Shown piece after piece: positions 1 through 8,767 of a DNA stretch of 64,000 bases (position 1 is the stretch's first letter; every line of letters starts with the position of its first letter). The notes under the pieces are model-generated. The model had not been told where the DNA came from and did not search any database. It saw nothing but the letters and a program-made list of their open reading frames with translations. A program made the position numbers and the translations under genes. The stretch spans positions 4,930-68,929 of the forward strand of contig CAYNOU010000004.1 in assembly GCA_964398885.1 (NCBI GenBank). The letters are read 5' to 3'. Origin of the DNA: JAGMCF01 sp964398885 (GTDB taxonomy: Bacteria; Cloacimonadota; Cloacimonadia; JGIOTU-2).

Positions 1-3000
1 GTTATTTTATCGGCTCAGATTATGAATTTCCCTTCAGTTATGACCATGATGGAGATGGAGGACTTACTGAAGGATATGTTGCAGCAAAAATATTTTCACC
101 TCAGATTTATGCAAATTATGCATGTTACACCTGGGAAGTAGGAGATGGACCACGAGATGAATCTCATCTTACTACACCTCCATATCGCAATGAAAAATAC
201 TGGCTTATGACAGATAGAAATCCTAATGAATATAAGTACATTTCACTAAGAGATAATCCTAACGCACAGGTTGATTATCCATGTGATACGCGCTTTATGT
301 ATTCATATTATGGTGACATGCATGGTTTTATTGCACCAACAGACTCAAGCTTAAACATAGCACCAGGTGATTCAGCTGTTATATATTCAGCAATTTTCCT
401 TGGTGATAACTTTGATGAATTAACAGAAATTGCTGATATTCTTCAGCAATTCCACGATTCTAATTTTGACCTTGCATTTTTAAATAATTATTACTCAGAC
501 CTTTTCTTTTCTGAATATATAGAAGGAAACTCTCAAAACAAAGCATTGGAAATCTATAATGATACCGGCTCTGAAGTGGATCTTTCAAATTATAGAATAG
601 CTCAAGCTGTTAATGGCAATGGATGGGAATATTGGCATACTTTTCCTGCTTCGGCATTTTTACCTCATGGAGATGTGTGGGTAATAACAACTGATGAAGC
701 AGATACAACTTTGCAAAATGTGGCAGATGAAATTCTTTCTTATCCAAGTGTCGTTCATTTTAATGGAAATGATGCAAGAGGATTAGAAAAAACCCCCGAC
801 AATGGTCAATCTTGGGAATTAATTGATGTTATTGGAATACCTGATGAAAACCCTGGAGAAGGATGGGATGTTGCTGGAATACCTGATGCAACGAAAAATC
901 ATACATTAGTAAGAAAGGATTATATTTATAAAGGAAATACTGATTGGCAATCTTCTGCAGGAACGAATATTGATAACTCGGAATGGATAGTTTATCCTGA
1001 GGATACTTTTGAATATCTTGGCTTACATGGTGAAGGAAGCATACTGCCCACCACATTTGTAAACACCACACAGGGAAATATAGATTCGTTCCGTGTTGGT
1101 GCAGGAATTCATTTTAAGTTTTCCGCATCCCCTTTTGCCGCATATTATAAATATCGCCTTGTATATTATGAAAGAGTAGGAACAGATTCTATGGTTGTTC
1201 AGTGGAATGAAGATGCCATATTAGATAGTACAGAATGGTATTTTACTGAAGATTATGAAAATCCTGATGAGGTGATATTAAAGGCTGAATATCCTGGTAG
1301 AAATCCTTTTGGAAAGCCATTTCTAAGCGTAAATGAATTTAATGAAGTAACTCAGCTGCAAGTAAAAGCAGTTAATTATGCTGGAATGGAAGACCCTGAT
1401 TATGCAAAAATGACCTTCTTTGTAAGAGGACATTTCAAACCCGAAGCCTGTCCTTTTATGAGCTCATGGCAGGAATGGCCAGATGAATATTATGAAACCA
1501 TATTAGGTGATATTCGTTTAAATATTACTCCATATATCTATATTCTTGGCGAATATACTTATTTAACATACTTATCAAATTATCAGGAAGAGATACCTTA
1601 TGAGATTGTGTCTGGAGAGTTTCACTATGCAAATAGGTTTTATATGGATATAAATGAAGACCTTTCTGCAATCTGGTCTGATGATATCAGAATCTATTTG
1701 AAATGGAGTTACCTGGGAGAATATGAGTATGCTTCTGAGCATTATAGAATATATTATGCAGGTCATACATATTCTTATGATGAGAATTTAGATATGTATT
1801 TCCGCTATTTCTGTGATATAGAATTTATGGATATTCAGTTAGATGGTAATGCAGATGGTATTCCACCAATTGGAACTGTAATTGTTGATGATATTACTGG
1901 CGAAGAGTGGATGAGAGTTCCAATTAGTGAGGAACAAGCCTGTACATTGACTAATTTACCATCAGGCTCACATATATTTAAAGTGCGAGCTGCGGATTTA
2001 CAGGGTGCAATTGACCCAACTCCTGAAATACTTGAATTTGCACTACACGAAAGAGTTGAACAAAATGAAAAAGAAGGTGTCCTTGTTGTAGATGATACAA
2101 AAGCAACTCCGATATTTGCTGTAGAAGATTCTGTGGACATATTCTACGATAATCTTCTTGAGGATTGCCCTGAAGAAGTTACTACCTTTGATCTAAATGA
2201 AGAGCCATTTCATAATGTCGTTTATTTGAATAGAGATATTAGAGATGAAGTGAATATTGCACCATATTTTGCTCCATCAGATATTCAGCAATATAAACTT
2301 ATTATTTGGCATGCTAATAATCCTAAAGAGCTTTTTCCCTCTACTTTGGGAGAAGTCCATTTAGTAAACCATTACGATATACTAAGATTTTATCTTAATA
2401 GTGGAGGTAATCTATTATTTACTGGCTGTGCTAAAGTTTGTGACCCTGATTATGCAAAGACTAATTTCTTACAAGATTATGCGGGATTAGCAGATACTTT
2501 ATCTGCTTTAAACACTGATGATATTATTTGGGGTATCCCAAGTGTAAACAATTCTCCAATGGGTGGAGCAAGCGGTTCCGGTTCATTTGAAGATATTGAA
2601 ATTGACTCTCTTAATGCAGTTTATTCATTAGCAGGATATCCGTTCCCTCAGTATTTTGGTCCTAACCCACTTGGTGCTATCGGTAGTGTTACATTCCTGA
2701 ATCTTGTTGATGCTGAAGAAATCTTTACCTGCATCCCTGGACCTAATTTCCCGAATCCCGACCCATACGATGGTGCTCCAGTTGGTTCAAAATATATCAA
2801 AACACCCGAAGTAAGCGGTTTAGTCTATATTCTTGGTTTCCCACTTTTCTACTTCCAAGTTGATCAAGTAAAATTGTTCCTGAATAAGGTCTTTGCTGAA
2901 ATTGATTCGTTGTGGTCAATTGATGATGAAGATCAACTATCATATGGTTCAAATGTTCTATTCCAAAATTATCCTAATCCAATGAAAAGCTCAACTACAA

Positions 3001-3245
3001 TCTCTTTTAATTTAGCCACAAAATCCCACGAAAAAGCACAAATAAAGATTTACAATGTAAAAGGTCAATTGGTAAGAAAAATCAAAATGCAACCCCCGAT
3101 TTACTCGGGGGTAAAAGGCAAAAATAATATTGTTTGGGATGGAAAAGATAAGAACAACAAACCTGTATCATCAGGTATTTACTTCTACAGATTGGAAACA
3201 GAAAATTACCAATCTTCTGTTAAGAAGTTACTCCTTTTGCGATAG
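1..3245 (+). CDS. Large secreted lamin-tail protein with FlgD-like C-terminal tail (5' partial)
   Basis: The reading frame is open from base 3, so the gene starts before the window; the Met codon at 207 is internal. A lamin-tail-like domain lies at about bp 500-890 (FSEYIEGNSQNKALEIYND). The protein ends in an approximately 97-residue FlgD-Ig-like tail at bp 2952-3242 (FQNYPNP, VWDGKD, SSGIYFYRL). In FCB bacteria such tails belong to exported or cell-surface proteins, often type IX secretion substrates. The middle is rich in aromatic and acidic residues and not assignable by eye. The tail carries an unusual insertion encoded by a palindrome (3092-3112). A stem-loop with a T-rich tail follows the gene. 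Function: unknown extracellular protein. Confident that it is a gene, moderate on the export route. Confidence 0.85.
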   Translation, partial: YFIGSDYEFPFSYDHDGDGGLTEGYVAAKIFSPQIYANYACYTWEVGDGPRDESHLTTPPYRNEKYWLMTDRNPNEYKYISLRDNPNAQVDYPCDTRFMYSYYGDMHGFIAPTDSSLNIAPGDSAVIYSAIFLGDNFDELTEIADILQQFHDSNFDLAFLNNYYSDLFFSEYIEGNSQNKALEIYNDTGSEVDLSNYRIAQAVNGNGWEYWHTFPASAFLPHGDVWVITTDEADTTLQNVADEILSYPSVVHFNGNDARGLEKTPDNGQSWELIDVIGIPDENPGEGWDVAGIPDATKNHTLVRKDYIYKGNTDWQSSAGTNIDNSEWIVYPEDTFEYLGLHGEGSILPTTFVNTTQGNIDSFRVGAGIHFKFSASPFAAYYKYRLVYYERVGTDSMVVQWNEDAILDSTEWYFTEDYENPDEVILKAEYPGRNPFGKPFLSVNEFNEVTQLQVKAVNYAGMEDPDYAKMTFFVRGHFKPEACPFMSSWQEWPDEYYETILGDIRLNITPYIYILGEYTYLTYLSNYQEEIPYEIVSGEFHYANRFYMDINEDLSAIWSDDIRIYLKWSYLGEYEYASEHYRIYYAGHTYSYDENLDMYFRYFCDIEFMDIQLDGNADGIPPIGTVIVDDITGEEWMRVPISEEQACTLTNLPSGSHIFKVRAADLQGAIDPTPEILEFALHERVEQNEKEGVLVVDDTKATPIFAVEDSVDIFYDNLLEDCPEEVTTFDLNEEPFHNVVYLNRDIRDEVNIAPYFAPSDIQQYKLIIWHANNPKELFPSTLGEVHLVNHYDILRFYLNSGGNLLFTGCAKVCDPDYAKTNFLQDYAGLADTLSALNTDDIIWGIPSVNNSPMGGASGSGSFEDIEIDSLNAVYSLAGYPFPQYFGPNPLGAIGSVTFLNLVDAEEIFTCIPGPNFPNPDPYDGAPVGSKYIKTPEVSGLVYILGFPLFYFQVDQVKLFLNKVFAEIDSLWSIDDEDQLSYGSNVLFQNYPNPMKSSTTISFNLATKSHEKAQIKIYNVKGQLVRKIKMQPPIYSGVKGKNNIVWDGKDKNNKPVSSGIYFYRLETENYQSSVKKLLLLR
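3092..3112. repeat. Short palindrome inside the coding region of the FlgD-like tail
   Basis: CCCCCGA and TCGGGGG arms surround a four-base centre, in frame within the C-terminal tail. The encoded residues (QPPIYSGVKG) sit where related tails run straight from a basic strand into the NxVWDG strand, so the palindrome looks like an in-frame insertion. Confidence 0.6.
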
Positions 3246-3283
3246 ATACAGTGAGTAAATCCATTTACAGATAATATATTGCT

Positions 3284-3342
3284 AAAGACGGCATTTTCAG
3301 TCTTAATTAAAAACTGAATGTCGTCTTCTTTCTTTCCTTTTT
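3284..3342 (+). terminator. Probable rho-independent terminator
   Basis: AAGACG..CATT..CAGT pairs imperfectly with ACTGA..ATG..CGTCTT, followed by the T-rich run TCTTTCTTTCCTTTTT. It lies 40 bases after the stop of the secreted protein gene and separates it from the sigma-factor operon. Confidence 0.7.
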
Positions 3343-3434
3343 CAATATTTATGGAATTCTGACAAGGATATTAATAAATATTGCTAAATTTTTAATATAA
3401 TGTTTAAGGATAGATATTTTTGATAAAATAAAAT

Positions 3435-3463
3435 GGAACCATATTTATATTCTTTAGGTCTAA
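3435..3463 (+). promoter_or_regulatory. Candidate ECF-sigma promoter of the sigma-factor operon
   Basis: GGAACC (3435-3440), 17 bases, then GTCTAA (3458-3463), 28 bases before the ATG at 3491. This is the usual form of ECF promoters (a GGAAC-type -35 and a GTC-type -10). The same pair, with 16 bases between, occurs at 8571-8598 ahead of the efflux operon. Both lie on the coding strand in intergenic DNA. The position suggests that the sigma factor activates its own operon. Confidence 0.65.
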
Positions 3464-3490
3464 TTGAATAGAAGCTAATCGGAGGATAGT

Positions 3491-3955
3491 ATGTTAAAAA
3501 AAGTTTTTATAAATTCTATTATTATGATTTTAATATTTTTTCTACTTACTACTGGTTGTGGTAAAAAACATCATCCCAAAGAACATCCATTTCCACCAAT
3601 GGATATGTCAAATGCTCTTATATTAAAAATGTCAAGAGACCTTGATATGACTGATGAACAAAAGGAAGTTCTTAAAAAAATACAAGAAGAAATTCGTGCA
3701 AAAAGAGAAGAAATGAAAGATAAATTTCCTGATCACAAAGAAAGAATTATCTCGTTAATTAAAAGTGATAAAATAACAAAAGAACAAGTTCTAACAGTTC
3801 TTAGAGGTCCTCAAAGATACAAAGAAGAAATGGATGATTTTATTAGCGAAAAACTTGTGTTATTCCATAAGATGCTAACCCCTGAGCAAAAGGAAAAACT
3901 TGCAGAAGAAGTAAGAAATTTTGCCCCTCCAAAAAGAATAAGAAAACATGACTGA
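3491..3955 (+). CDS. His-rich LTxxQ-type (Spy/CnrX-like) lipoprotein
   Basis: The 154-residue protein has a lipoprotein signal with lipobox LTTGC (Cys23), then a His/Pro/Met stretch (KKHHPKEHPFPPMDM) that could bind metal. Two LTxxQ-like segments follow, LDMTDEQKEVL near residue 51 and MLTPEQKEKL near residue 128, in a helical, highly charged body. This resembles the Spy/CpxP/ZraP/CnrX group of periplasmic stress and metal sensors. A strong GGAGGA ribosome site precedes the ATG. The stop overlaps the start of the sigma-factor gene by 8 bases, so the two are translationally coupled. Likely role: periplasmic sensor acting on the sigma/anti-sigma pair. The family call is good; the ligand is inferred. 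Confidence 0.75.
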   Translation: MLKKVFINSIIMILIFFLLTTGCGKKHHPKEHPFPPMDMSNALILKMSRDLDMTDEQKEVLKKIQEEIRAKREEMKDKFPDHKERIISLIKSDKITKEQVLTVLRGPQRYKEEMDDFISEKLVLFHKMLTPEQKEKLAEEVRNFAPPKRIRKHD

Positions 3956-4460
3956 AGAAGCTTTTGCTGATATTGTTGGCAAGACAAAAATTATTGTTTT
4001 ATCTGCAATCAAAAAATACCTCTATGATGGCTATTCACATGCAATTGATGATATTGTGCAAGAAACTTATCTTAGGGCATATAAAAGTTTGGTTAATGGT
4101 AAATTCAGAGAAGAAGCAAAGATTTCTTCTTGGTTATATACAATTGCAAGAAATGAAACTTTCAGGATGAATAAAAAACTAATGAAATTAGAAAAAATTA
4201 AAGAAAAGAAATTGGACTCATTAATTCTTTTTAATGAAATTGTTGAAAATAGTGAATTCAAAAGAGAACTTGATATAGAAGCAATTATCAAATCTTTACC
4301 TGAAAAATACAAGTCTGTTATGAGATTATATATTGATGGGAAAAAAGAGAAGCAAATATCAGATTCGTTGTCAATACCAGTTGGAACTGTAAAATCCCGA
4401 CTTCATAGAGGAAAAAAAATGTTACAAAAATATTATAATAAGGAATATAACTATGTCTAA
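3948..4460 (+). CDS. ECF-family RNA polymerase sigma factor
   Basis: At 170 residues this is a standard ECF sigma factor. Region 2 is visible as IDDIVQETYLRAYKSL followed by SSWLYTIARNE. Region 4 is LPEKYKSVMRLYIDGKKEKQ then the helix-turn-helix IPVGTVKSRLHRGKKML. The gene overlaps the upstream lipoprotein gene by 8 bases and the downstream membrane-protein gene by 8 bases, giving a tight three-gene operon. It probably recognises GGAACC-N16/17-GTCTAA, found before its own operon and before the efflux operon at 8.6 kb. The family assignment is firm; the regulon is inferred from those two sites. Confidence 0.93.
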   Translation: MTEEAFADIVGKTKIIVLSAIKKYLYDGYSHAIDDIVQETYLRAYKSLVNGKFREEAKISSWLYTIARNETFRMNKKLMKLEKIKEKKLDSLILFNEIVENSEFKRELDIEAIIKSLPEKYKSVMRLYIDGKKEKQISDSLSIPVGTVKSRLHRGKKMLQKYYNKEYNYV

Positions 4461-4746
4461 TATAAATGAATATATTGAGCAAAGACTCGATGATACTAAT
4501 TGGAATACAAAAATTGCTCATAATGTTTTAGTGAAAAGAAAGCATAAAATCAGAAAAACACGAAGTATTGCTTTTTCATTAGTTGCTGTATTATTAGTTT
4601 TTGTTGGAATTATTGTTGTGAATATTAATAACTATAAATCTGACAATTACCTTTGGCAGAATGAGTTCGCATCACTATTTTATGATTATGATGATGATTC
4701 TGTTTTTTCTGAAGAAATAGATGAATTCATTGAAGAGTCTTTTTAA
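4453..4746 (+). CDS. Small one-helix membrane protein, probable anti-sigma factor
   Basis: The protein has 97 residues: a basic amphipathic N-terminus (about 1-38, ending KRKHKIRKTR), one membrane helix (about 39-58, IAFSLVAVLLVFVGIIVV) and a short acidic periplasmic tail (DYDDDSVFSEEIDEFIEE). It matches no anti-sigma domain I can name. Size, topology and overlap with the ECF gene match CnrY-type anti-sigma factors, in which the cytoplasmic N-terminus holds the sigma factor and the periplasmic tail meets the sensor. The acidic tail might contact metal or the His-rich lipoprotein. The role is inferred from context. Confidence 0.6.
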   Translation: MSNINEYIEQRLDDTNWNTKIAHNVLVKRKHKIRKTRSIAFSLVAVLLVFVGIIVVNINNYKSDNYLWQNEFASLFYDYDDDSVFSEEIDEFIEESF

Positions 4747-4826
4747 GAAAAAATTCCATATTATTCCGTTCCCATTTACCAGCTGGCCGGTAAGGAACTA
4801 TTCCTATACATCCTGGGTCTAAGAAA

Positions 4827-4991
4827 GTGCATAAGAAGCTCAATGTTACAGCAGATATTCTGGATGTGGATTCTACCCCTCGTGTTGTTTATGGGAATCA
4901 AGAAGGTGCAGCCAAAGGATTTAATCATACCAAAAAGGGAGCAAAGAATTATCATCCGCTTTTATCATTGAAAGAAGAAAAAATGATGTAA
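4827..4991 (+). pseudogene. Remnant of an IS1380-type transposase
   Basis: In one frame the DNA reads KLNVTADILDVDSTPRVVYG followed by NQEGAAKGFNHTKKGAKNYHPLLS, then a stop. This resembles the DVDxT...YGxQEGA..GYNp...YHPLL block of IS1380-family transposases, and includes a catalytic-type Asp. Nothing else of the protein or its ends is recognisable, so this is a dead fragment. The rest of 4747-5210 is AT-rich and holds nothing I can support apart from the upstream region of the next gene. Confidence 0.65.
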
Positions 4992-5210
4992 GAATTATAG
5001 TAATAAAAGTCAAAAATATGGTTTTTTGAATTTTAAATCGTCTTTAATTGAAGTAAATGACTTTTGGGTGTTAGTAAAATTACTTTAGATATTTAGGTAT
5101 AAATAAAATAAAAATAGTGTTGCACTTATTAATTGAATGTATCTTTTTATTAGACTTTTATGATAAGTTTTCATCTAAACAAATGATAAAATATTACAAA
5201 GGTGGTTAAA

Positions 5211-6458
5211 ATGAAAAAAATAAAGCTTCAAAGGACCATAATCTTTATTCTCCTTTCTCTGAGTCTTCTTGTATTTTCTTCCCAGTCTATTGCGGGCTCT
5301 AACACAAAACTAACCAATAGCACTAACGATACATCCGTCAAAGATACACAGAAAGTTCAAAGTAAGCAGAAACAAAAGACAGAAGCACATTCTTCAACTA
5401 CAAGCAAGTCTAAGAATGTTTCCAATAGTAAAGTCAGTAATACTACAAGAAAAGTTACCGAATCAAAATCTGCCACAAAAATAGAATCCTCTAATCTTAC
5501 CGGCACAAAGAGCACTGCAATAAAGAAGAATACCACATCTGATAATAAGAAAAATAAGACTGAAGTGAAAATCTCGACAAAGATAAAAAAATCTACTAAT
5601 TCAAAGGCCAATACACAAAATGAAAAATTAAAGGCGAACATTTCTAAAAAAACTGTAACCAATACAGCTACTGATAAAAGCAAAACAACTTCTAACAAAA
5701 CCACGAGTGTCAAGAAATCAAATCTTGACGTTCAAGAGTATAACACATTGAAGTCTAAGTCGATTAAAAACTCCAAATCTAATGCCAACCTCAAGAATTC
5801 AGAAGATAACGATATGATAAAGAATCCCTTAAATAATGATACGAATACCAGTCAAGCAAGCCAGCATGTCGTACACGAAACTCTTGAACTCGATGAACTC
5901 GATGATGATACACATACGGTCTCATATGGCAATGTCAAATATAAATGTCACAACGGATATTATTACGAACCATGGAATGGACATTTTAGAAGAATACCTC
6001 CTCCCTTTGGTATGAGAACCAGATGGCTTCCCCGTCACCATTATAACTTTATATTTCATGAGTGTGTATATTTCTATTGTTGCAACGTATTTTATATTTA
6101 TATCGAAGATGACGATGAATATGTAATTGTGCGTCCACCGATTGGTGCTCTGGTTGATTCTATTCCGGAATACAGTGAGCAACTGATTATTGAAGGAGAA
6201 ACCTATTATATTGCAGATGGTATTCAATACAAAGCAGTTATGGTGAATGATGAGATTTGGTATAAGGTCATAAAGGTCCTAGAAAGTAATGAAAATGAAA
6301 TCGTGCAACTACAGGTTGGTACTCTGGTTGACACTATTCCTGAAGATCGAGAATTGTTATTAATCGATGGAGAAACCTATTATATTGCTGAAGATATCCA
6401 ATATAAAGTGGTCATAGTGAATGAAGAAATTTGGTTTAAGATACTGAAAGTAGGATAA
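5211..6458 (+). CDS. Secreted Ser/Thr/Lys-rich protein with tandem DUF6515-like repeats
   Basis: The start is placed at ATG 5211 because AAAGGTGG lies five bases before it; an in-frame GTG at 5202 lies inside that site. A signal peptide (about 1-27, ending SQSIAG) leads into roughly 170 residues of low-complexity Ser/Thr/Lys/Asn sequence. A YGNVKYKCHNGYYYEPWNGH segment follows, then two related units of about 50 residues at about 307-356 and 367-415 (VDSIPE...EGETYYIADGIQY and VDTIPE...DGETYYIAEDIQY). Such units resemble DUF6515. The low-complexity part could span or bind the cell envelope. Function unknown. It lies just before the TonB-ExbBD genes, about 120 bases away. Confidence 0.75.
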   Translation: MKKIKLQRTIIFILLSLSLLVFSSQSIAGSNTKLTNSTNDTSVKDTQKVQSKQKQKTEAHSSTTSKSKNVSNSKVSNTTRKVTESKSATKIESSNLTGTKSTAIKKNTTSDNKKNKTEVKISTKIKKSTNSKANTQNEKLKANISKKTVTNTATDKSKTTSNKTTSVKKSNLDVQEYNTLKSKSIKNSKSNANLKNSEDNDMIKNPLNNDTNTSQASQHVVHETLELDELDDDTHTVSYGNVKYKCHNGYYYEPWNGHFRRIPPPFGMRTRWLPRHHYNFIFHECVYFYCCNVFYIYIEDDDEYVIVRPPIGALVDSIPEYSEQLIIEGETYYIADGIQYKAVMVNDEIWYKVIKVLESNENEIVQLQVGTLVDTIPEDRELLLIDGETYYIAEDIQYKVVIVNEEIWFKILKVG

Positions 6459-6577
6459 AACATATAGCAATTTAAAGAATGCCATTAGATATGTAAAGGA
6501 AGAAAGAACATATGCTGAATCTATGAAATTCAAAGAACTCTTAACGAATAAGATAAAAATACACATCTATTAATTAC

Positions 6578-7426
6578 ATGAATTGTAAATCTAAAAGTAT
6601 TCGCAGAAAAACTGTATTATTATCCATTATTCTCCATCTTATGCTATTACTTTTTATCCAAAAAGCTAAAGAAATGAAATTTTTCAATACTGATTCGCAA
6701 ATTGTACAACCTATTGAAAAAAGGCTCGTATTCGAACTTATCGAAACACCAGACAATATCCCACAGGAAGTACCCCAAGAAGAAAGCAATCTCGTCTCAG
6801 ATAAAAATACAAAAGTTGCTGATATGCAGGAAACCGAATTGAAGAAAAGCAATACACCCTACCAAGAGGGAGATATAACTATCGCAAAATATACTGAACA
6901 AATTCCTGAAATAAATGAAATTATCCCTGAAATAAATAAAACTTATGAATCAGAGCAAGAGAAAAAGGAAAATTCTGCTGATATCCCAATGGATATCCAA
7001 AAAGATCAACTTACCTTCTGGGATGCCTATCAAAACAAGAAATTTCATGAAGCTAAAAACCAAGTTAATTATAAAAACCTTTTAAGTGATGTTTTGGAAC
7101 ACGGGGGAATAAGATTCAATACATATAATTGGGATTTTGCTCCATATATGCTGGCAATGAAAAAGAAAGTCGAAAGTCACATCAACCCTCCTTATGCTTT
7201 CTCAAGGTTGGGGCTTATTAGTGGTAAAGTTCTGGTTCAATTCAAAGTCATAACGAATGGTAAGGTGATAGACCTAAAAATACTGAATAGTGATACGCAT
7301 TACTCGTTGGAGCAGACAAGCACCCGAGCGATTAAATTTTCTTCACCTTTTATACCTTTACCAAATAACTTTCCTGAAGAATATCTGGAAGTGACAGCTC
7401 TTTTTTCATATATAGTAAATAAATAA
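6578..7426 (+). CDS. tonB: TonB-like energy transducer
   Basis: The 282-residue protein has an N-terminal membrane anchor (KTVLLSIILHLMLLLFI), a long Glu/Pro/Asn-rich periplasmic spacer and a C-terminal TonB-type domain (SGKVLVQFKVITNGKVIDLKIL ... SSPFIPLPNNF). TonB passes proton-motive energy from ExbB-ExbD to outer-membrane transporters. The next two genes are exbB- and exbD-like at 14 and 5 bases, which fixes the role. No TonB-dependent receptor lies in the window. No clear ribosome site precedes the ATG at 6578. The 119 bases upstream contain only a short open stretch with no recognisable identity. Confidence 0.8.
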   Translation: MNCKSKSIRRKTVLLSIILHLMLLLFIQKAKEMKFFNTDSQIVQPIEKRLVFELIETPDNIPQEVPQEESNLVSDKNTKVADMQETELKKSNTPYQEGDITIAKYTEQIPEINEIIPEINKTYESEQEKKENSADIPMDIQKDQLTFWDAYQNKKFHEAKNQVNYKNLLSDVLEHGGIRFNTYNWDFAPYMLAMKKKVESHINPPYAFSRLGLISGKVLVQFKVITNGKVIDLKILNSDTHYSLEQTSTRAIKFSSPFIPLPNNFPEEYLEVTALFSYIVNK

Positions 7427-7440
7427 TAAGAGGATGAATA

Positions 7441-8052
7441 ATGAAAGACCTTATTTTACTAATTCAGCAAGGTGGGATTCTAATGATTCCGTTAATCTTG
7501 TGTTCAGTTATTTCACTTGCAGTCATTATTGAGAAAGCATTGTTGCTCCGAAAAAAAAGGATTTTAGTACCGGAAATCATATCAGTAATTAATAATATAA
7601 AATCAATGACAGATATACCACTGGCATTATCTGTGTGTGATCAGAATAATGGTGTTTTTTCCAAAATAATCAGGATTTGCCTGCAAAACGATACTAATGG
7701 TGTGAAAGAGGAAATGGCTGATCAGGGAAGGCAAGAAGTGCGAATACTTGAAAAGGGTGTGGGTATCTTAGAAACTATTGCTGCTGTTGCTCCCATCCTT
7801 GGTTTACTGGGAACAGTTATTGGAATGATCAAGGTTTTTAGCATGATATCAATGCATGGTGTGGGAGAAGCTGCAACTCTTTCCTGTGGAATTTCAGAAG
7901 CCTTGATAACAACGGCTGTAGGTCTTTCAATCGGCATTCCAGCTTTGATTTTTTATAACTACTACTCTATAAAAACAGAAAACTTGATTCTGGATATAGA
8001 GAATATATCAAATAAACTATTGAAGAAAATAAATCTTTTTAATTCAGAATAA
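7441..8052 (+). CDS. exbB: ExbB/TolQ-like proton channel subunit
   Basis: At 203 residues it has the MotA/TolQ/ExbB layout: a first helix near 13-30 (GGILMIPLILCSVISLAVII), a cytoplasmic middle, and two C-terminal helices. The conserved ETIAAVAPILGLLGTVIGMI block is present, with GISEALITTAVGLSIGIPAL after it. It forms the proton channel with ExbD that energises TonB. An AGAGGATG site lies just before the ATG. It is the second gene of a tonB-exbB-exbD operon. Confidence 0.9.
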   Translation: MKDLILLIQQGGILMIPLILCSVISLAVIIEKALLLRKKRILVPEIISVINNIKSMTDIPLALSVCDQNNGVFSKIIRICLQNDTNGVKEEMADQGRQEVRILEKGVGILETIAAVAPILGLLGTVIGMIKVFSMISMHGVGEAATLSCGISEALITTAVGLSIGIPALIFYNYYSIKTENLILDIENISNKLLKKINLFNSE

Positions 8053-8057
8053 CCATT

Positions 8058-8474
8058 ATGAAATTGATAGAAAAAAGAAGACGCAAGGTATCAATAAACA
8101 TTACTTCATTAATAGATGTCGTATTGCTATTACTTATCTTTTTTATGCTAACCAGCCGCTTTGTTGAGCAGCCTGGGTTGAAACTTGATCTACCTAACAC
8201 TAAGAGTTCGGTAAGCGAAAAGAGTAATAAAATGGAAATATCTATTCTTGCTGATGGGGAAATGTTTTTAAACGGTAGAGCAGTCTCTTTAAATGAACTT
8301 GAAGATAATATCAGGAATCAGATAAAAGATATCAAGGATAAAAGCTTATTATTGAGAGCTGATAAAAATGTTCCATATGGTAAGGTCGTAAAGGTGATGG
8401 ATATTGCGCGTATCAGTGGATTGGAAAAGATAATCATTGCCACTGAATTGGATTCGGGTGAAAACTCAAAATAA
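8058..8474 (+). CDS. exbD: ExbD/TolR-like channel subunit
   Basis: The 138-residue protein has a short cytoplasmic N-terminus, one membrane helix containing the essential Asp (SLIDVVLLLLIFFMLTSRF), and a periplasmic ExbD domain (LRADKNVPYGKVVKVMDIARISGLEKIIIAT). It is the partner of the ExbB-like protein five bases upstream. ExbD-type rather than TolR-type use is inferred from the adjacent tonB. No other Tol-Pal genes are nearby. Confidence 0.9.
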   Translation: MKLIEKRRRKVSINITSLIDVVLLLLIFFMLTSRFVEQPGLKLDLPNTKSSVSEKSNKMEISILADGEMFLNGRAVSLNELEDNIRNQIKDIKDKSLLLRADKNVPYGKVVKVMDIARISGLEKIIIATELDSGENSK

Positions 8475-8570
8475 TTACTAAAAATAGAAAAAAATATGAT
8501 AAACTTATTTTGAAGATAATAACAAAAGTATTTTATAATTAAAATTTTTGAATTTCCTAAAAAGTAAAAT

Positions 8571-8598
8571 GGAACCTTTCAATAAATCATAGGTCTAA
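8571..8598 (+). promoter_or_regulatory. Candidate ECF-sigma promoter of the efflux operon
   Basis: GGAACC (8571-8576), 16 bases, GTCTAA (8593-8598). It matches the site at 3435-3463, including the preceding AAAAT and a G before GTCTAA. A transcript would start near 8605, about 20 bases before a small ORF and 160 bases before the lipoprotein gene. This ties the efflux operon to the ECF sigma factor at 3948. Confidence 0.65.
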
Positions 8599-8624
8599 AC
8601 AAGTAAAAAGGATAATTAATAATT

Positions 8625-8753
8625 ATGAAATCAATGAAAAGCTTTACATTTGAAACTGGAACAAAAGTTCCAGAAATGATAAAGATTAAATTCATCAACA
8701 ACGAATTTTTGAGTTTATATTACGAACTCAGGAATTTAAAAAAATTAATATGA
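8625..8753 (+). CDS. Possible 42-residue leader protein
   Basis: An ATG lies about 20 bases after the predicted transcript start, with an AAAGGA-like site before it. The product (MKSMKSFTFETGTKVPEMIK ... YYELRNLKKLI) is small and basic, with no signal peptide and no family I recognise. Its stop falls 14 bases before the ATG of the next gene, so it could couple translation. It may instead be just a leader. Confidence 0.35.
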   Translation: MKSMKSFTFETGTKVPEMIKIKFINNEFLSLYYELRNLKKLI

Positions 8754-8767
8754 TTGGAGGAATTAAA

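Noticed and set aside
5357..5713. Minus-strand hydrophobic open frame opposite the Ser/Thr/Lys-rich gene
   Set aside because: It is the antisense of low-complexity sequence, with no ribosome site.
6459..6577. Short open stretch (AIRYVKEERTYAESMKFKEL) upstream of tonB
   Set aside because: No start codon with a ribosome site and no family resemblance; may be remnant coding DNA.
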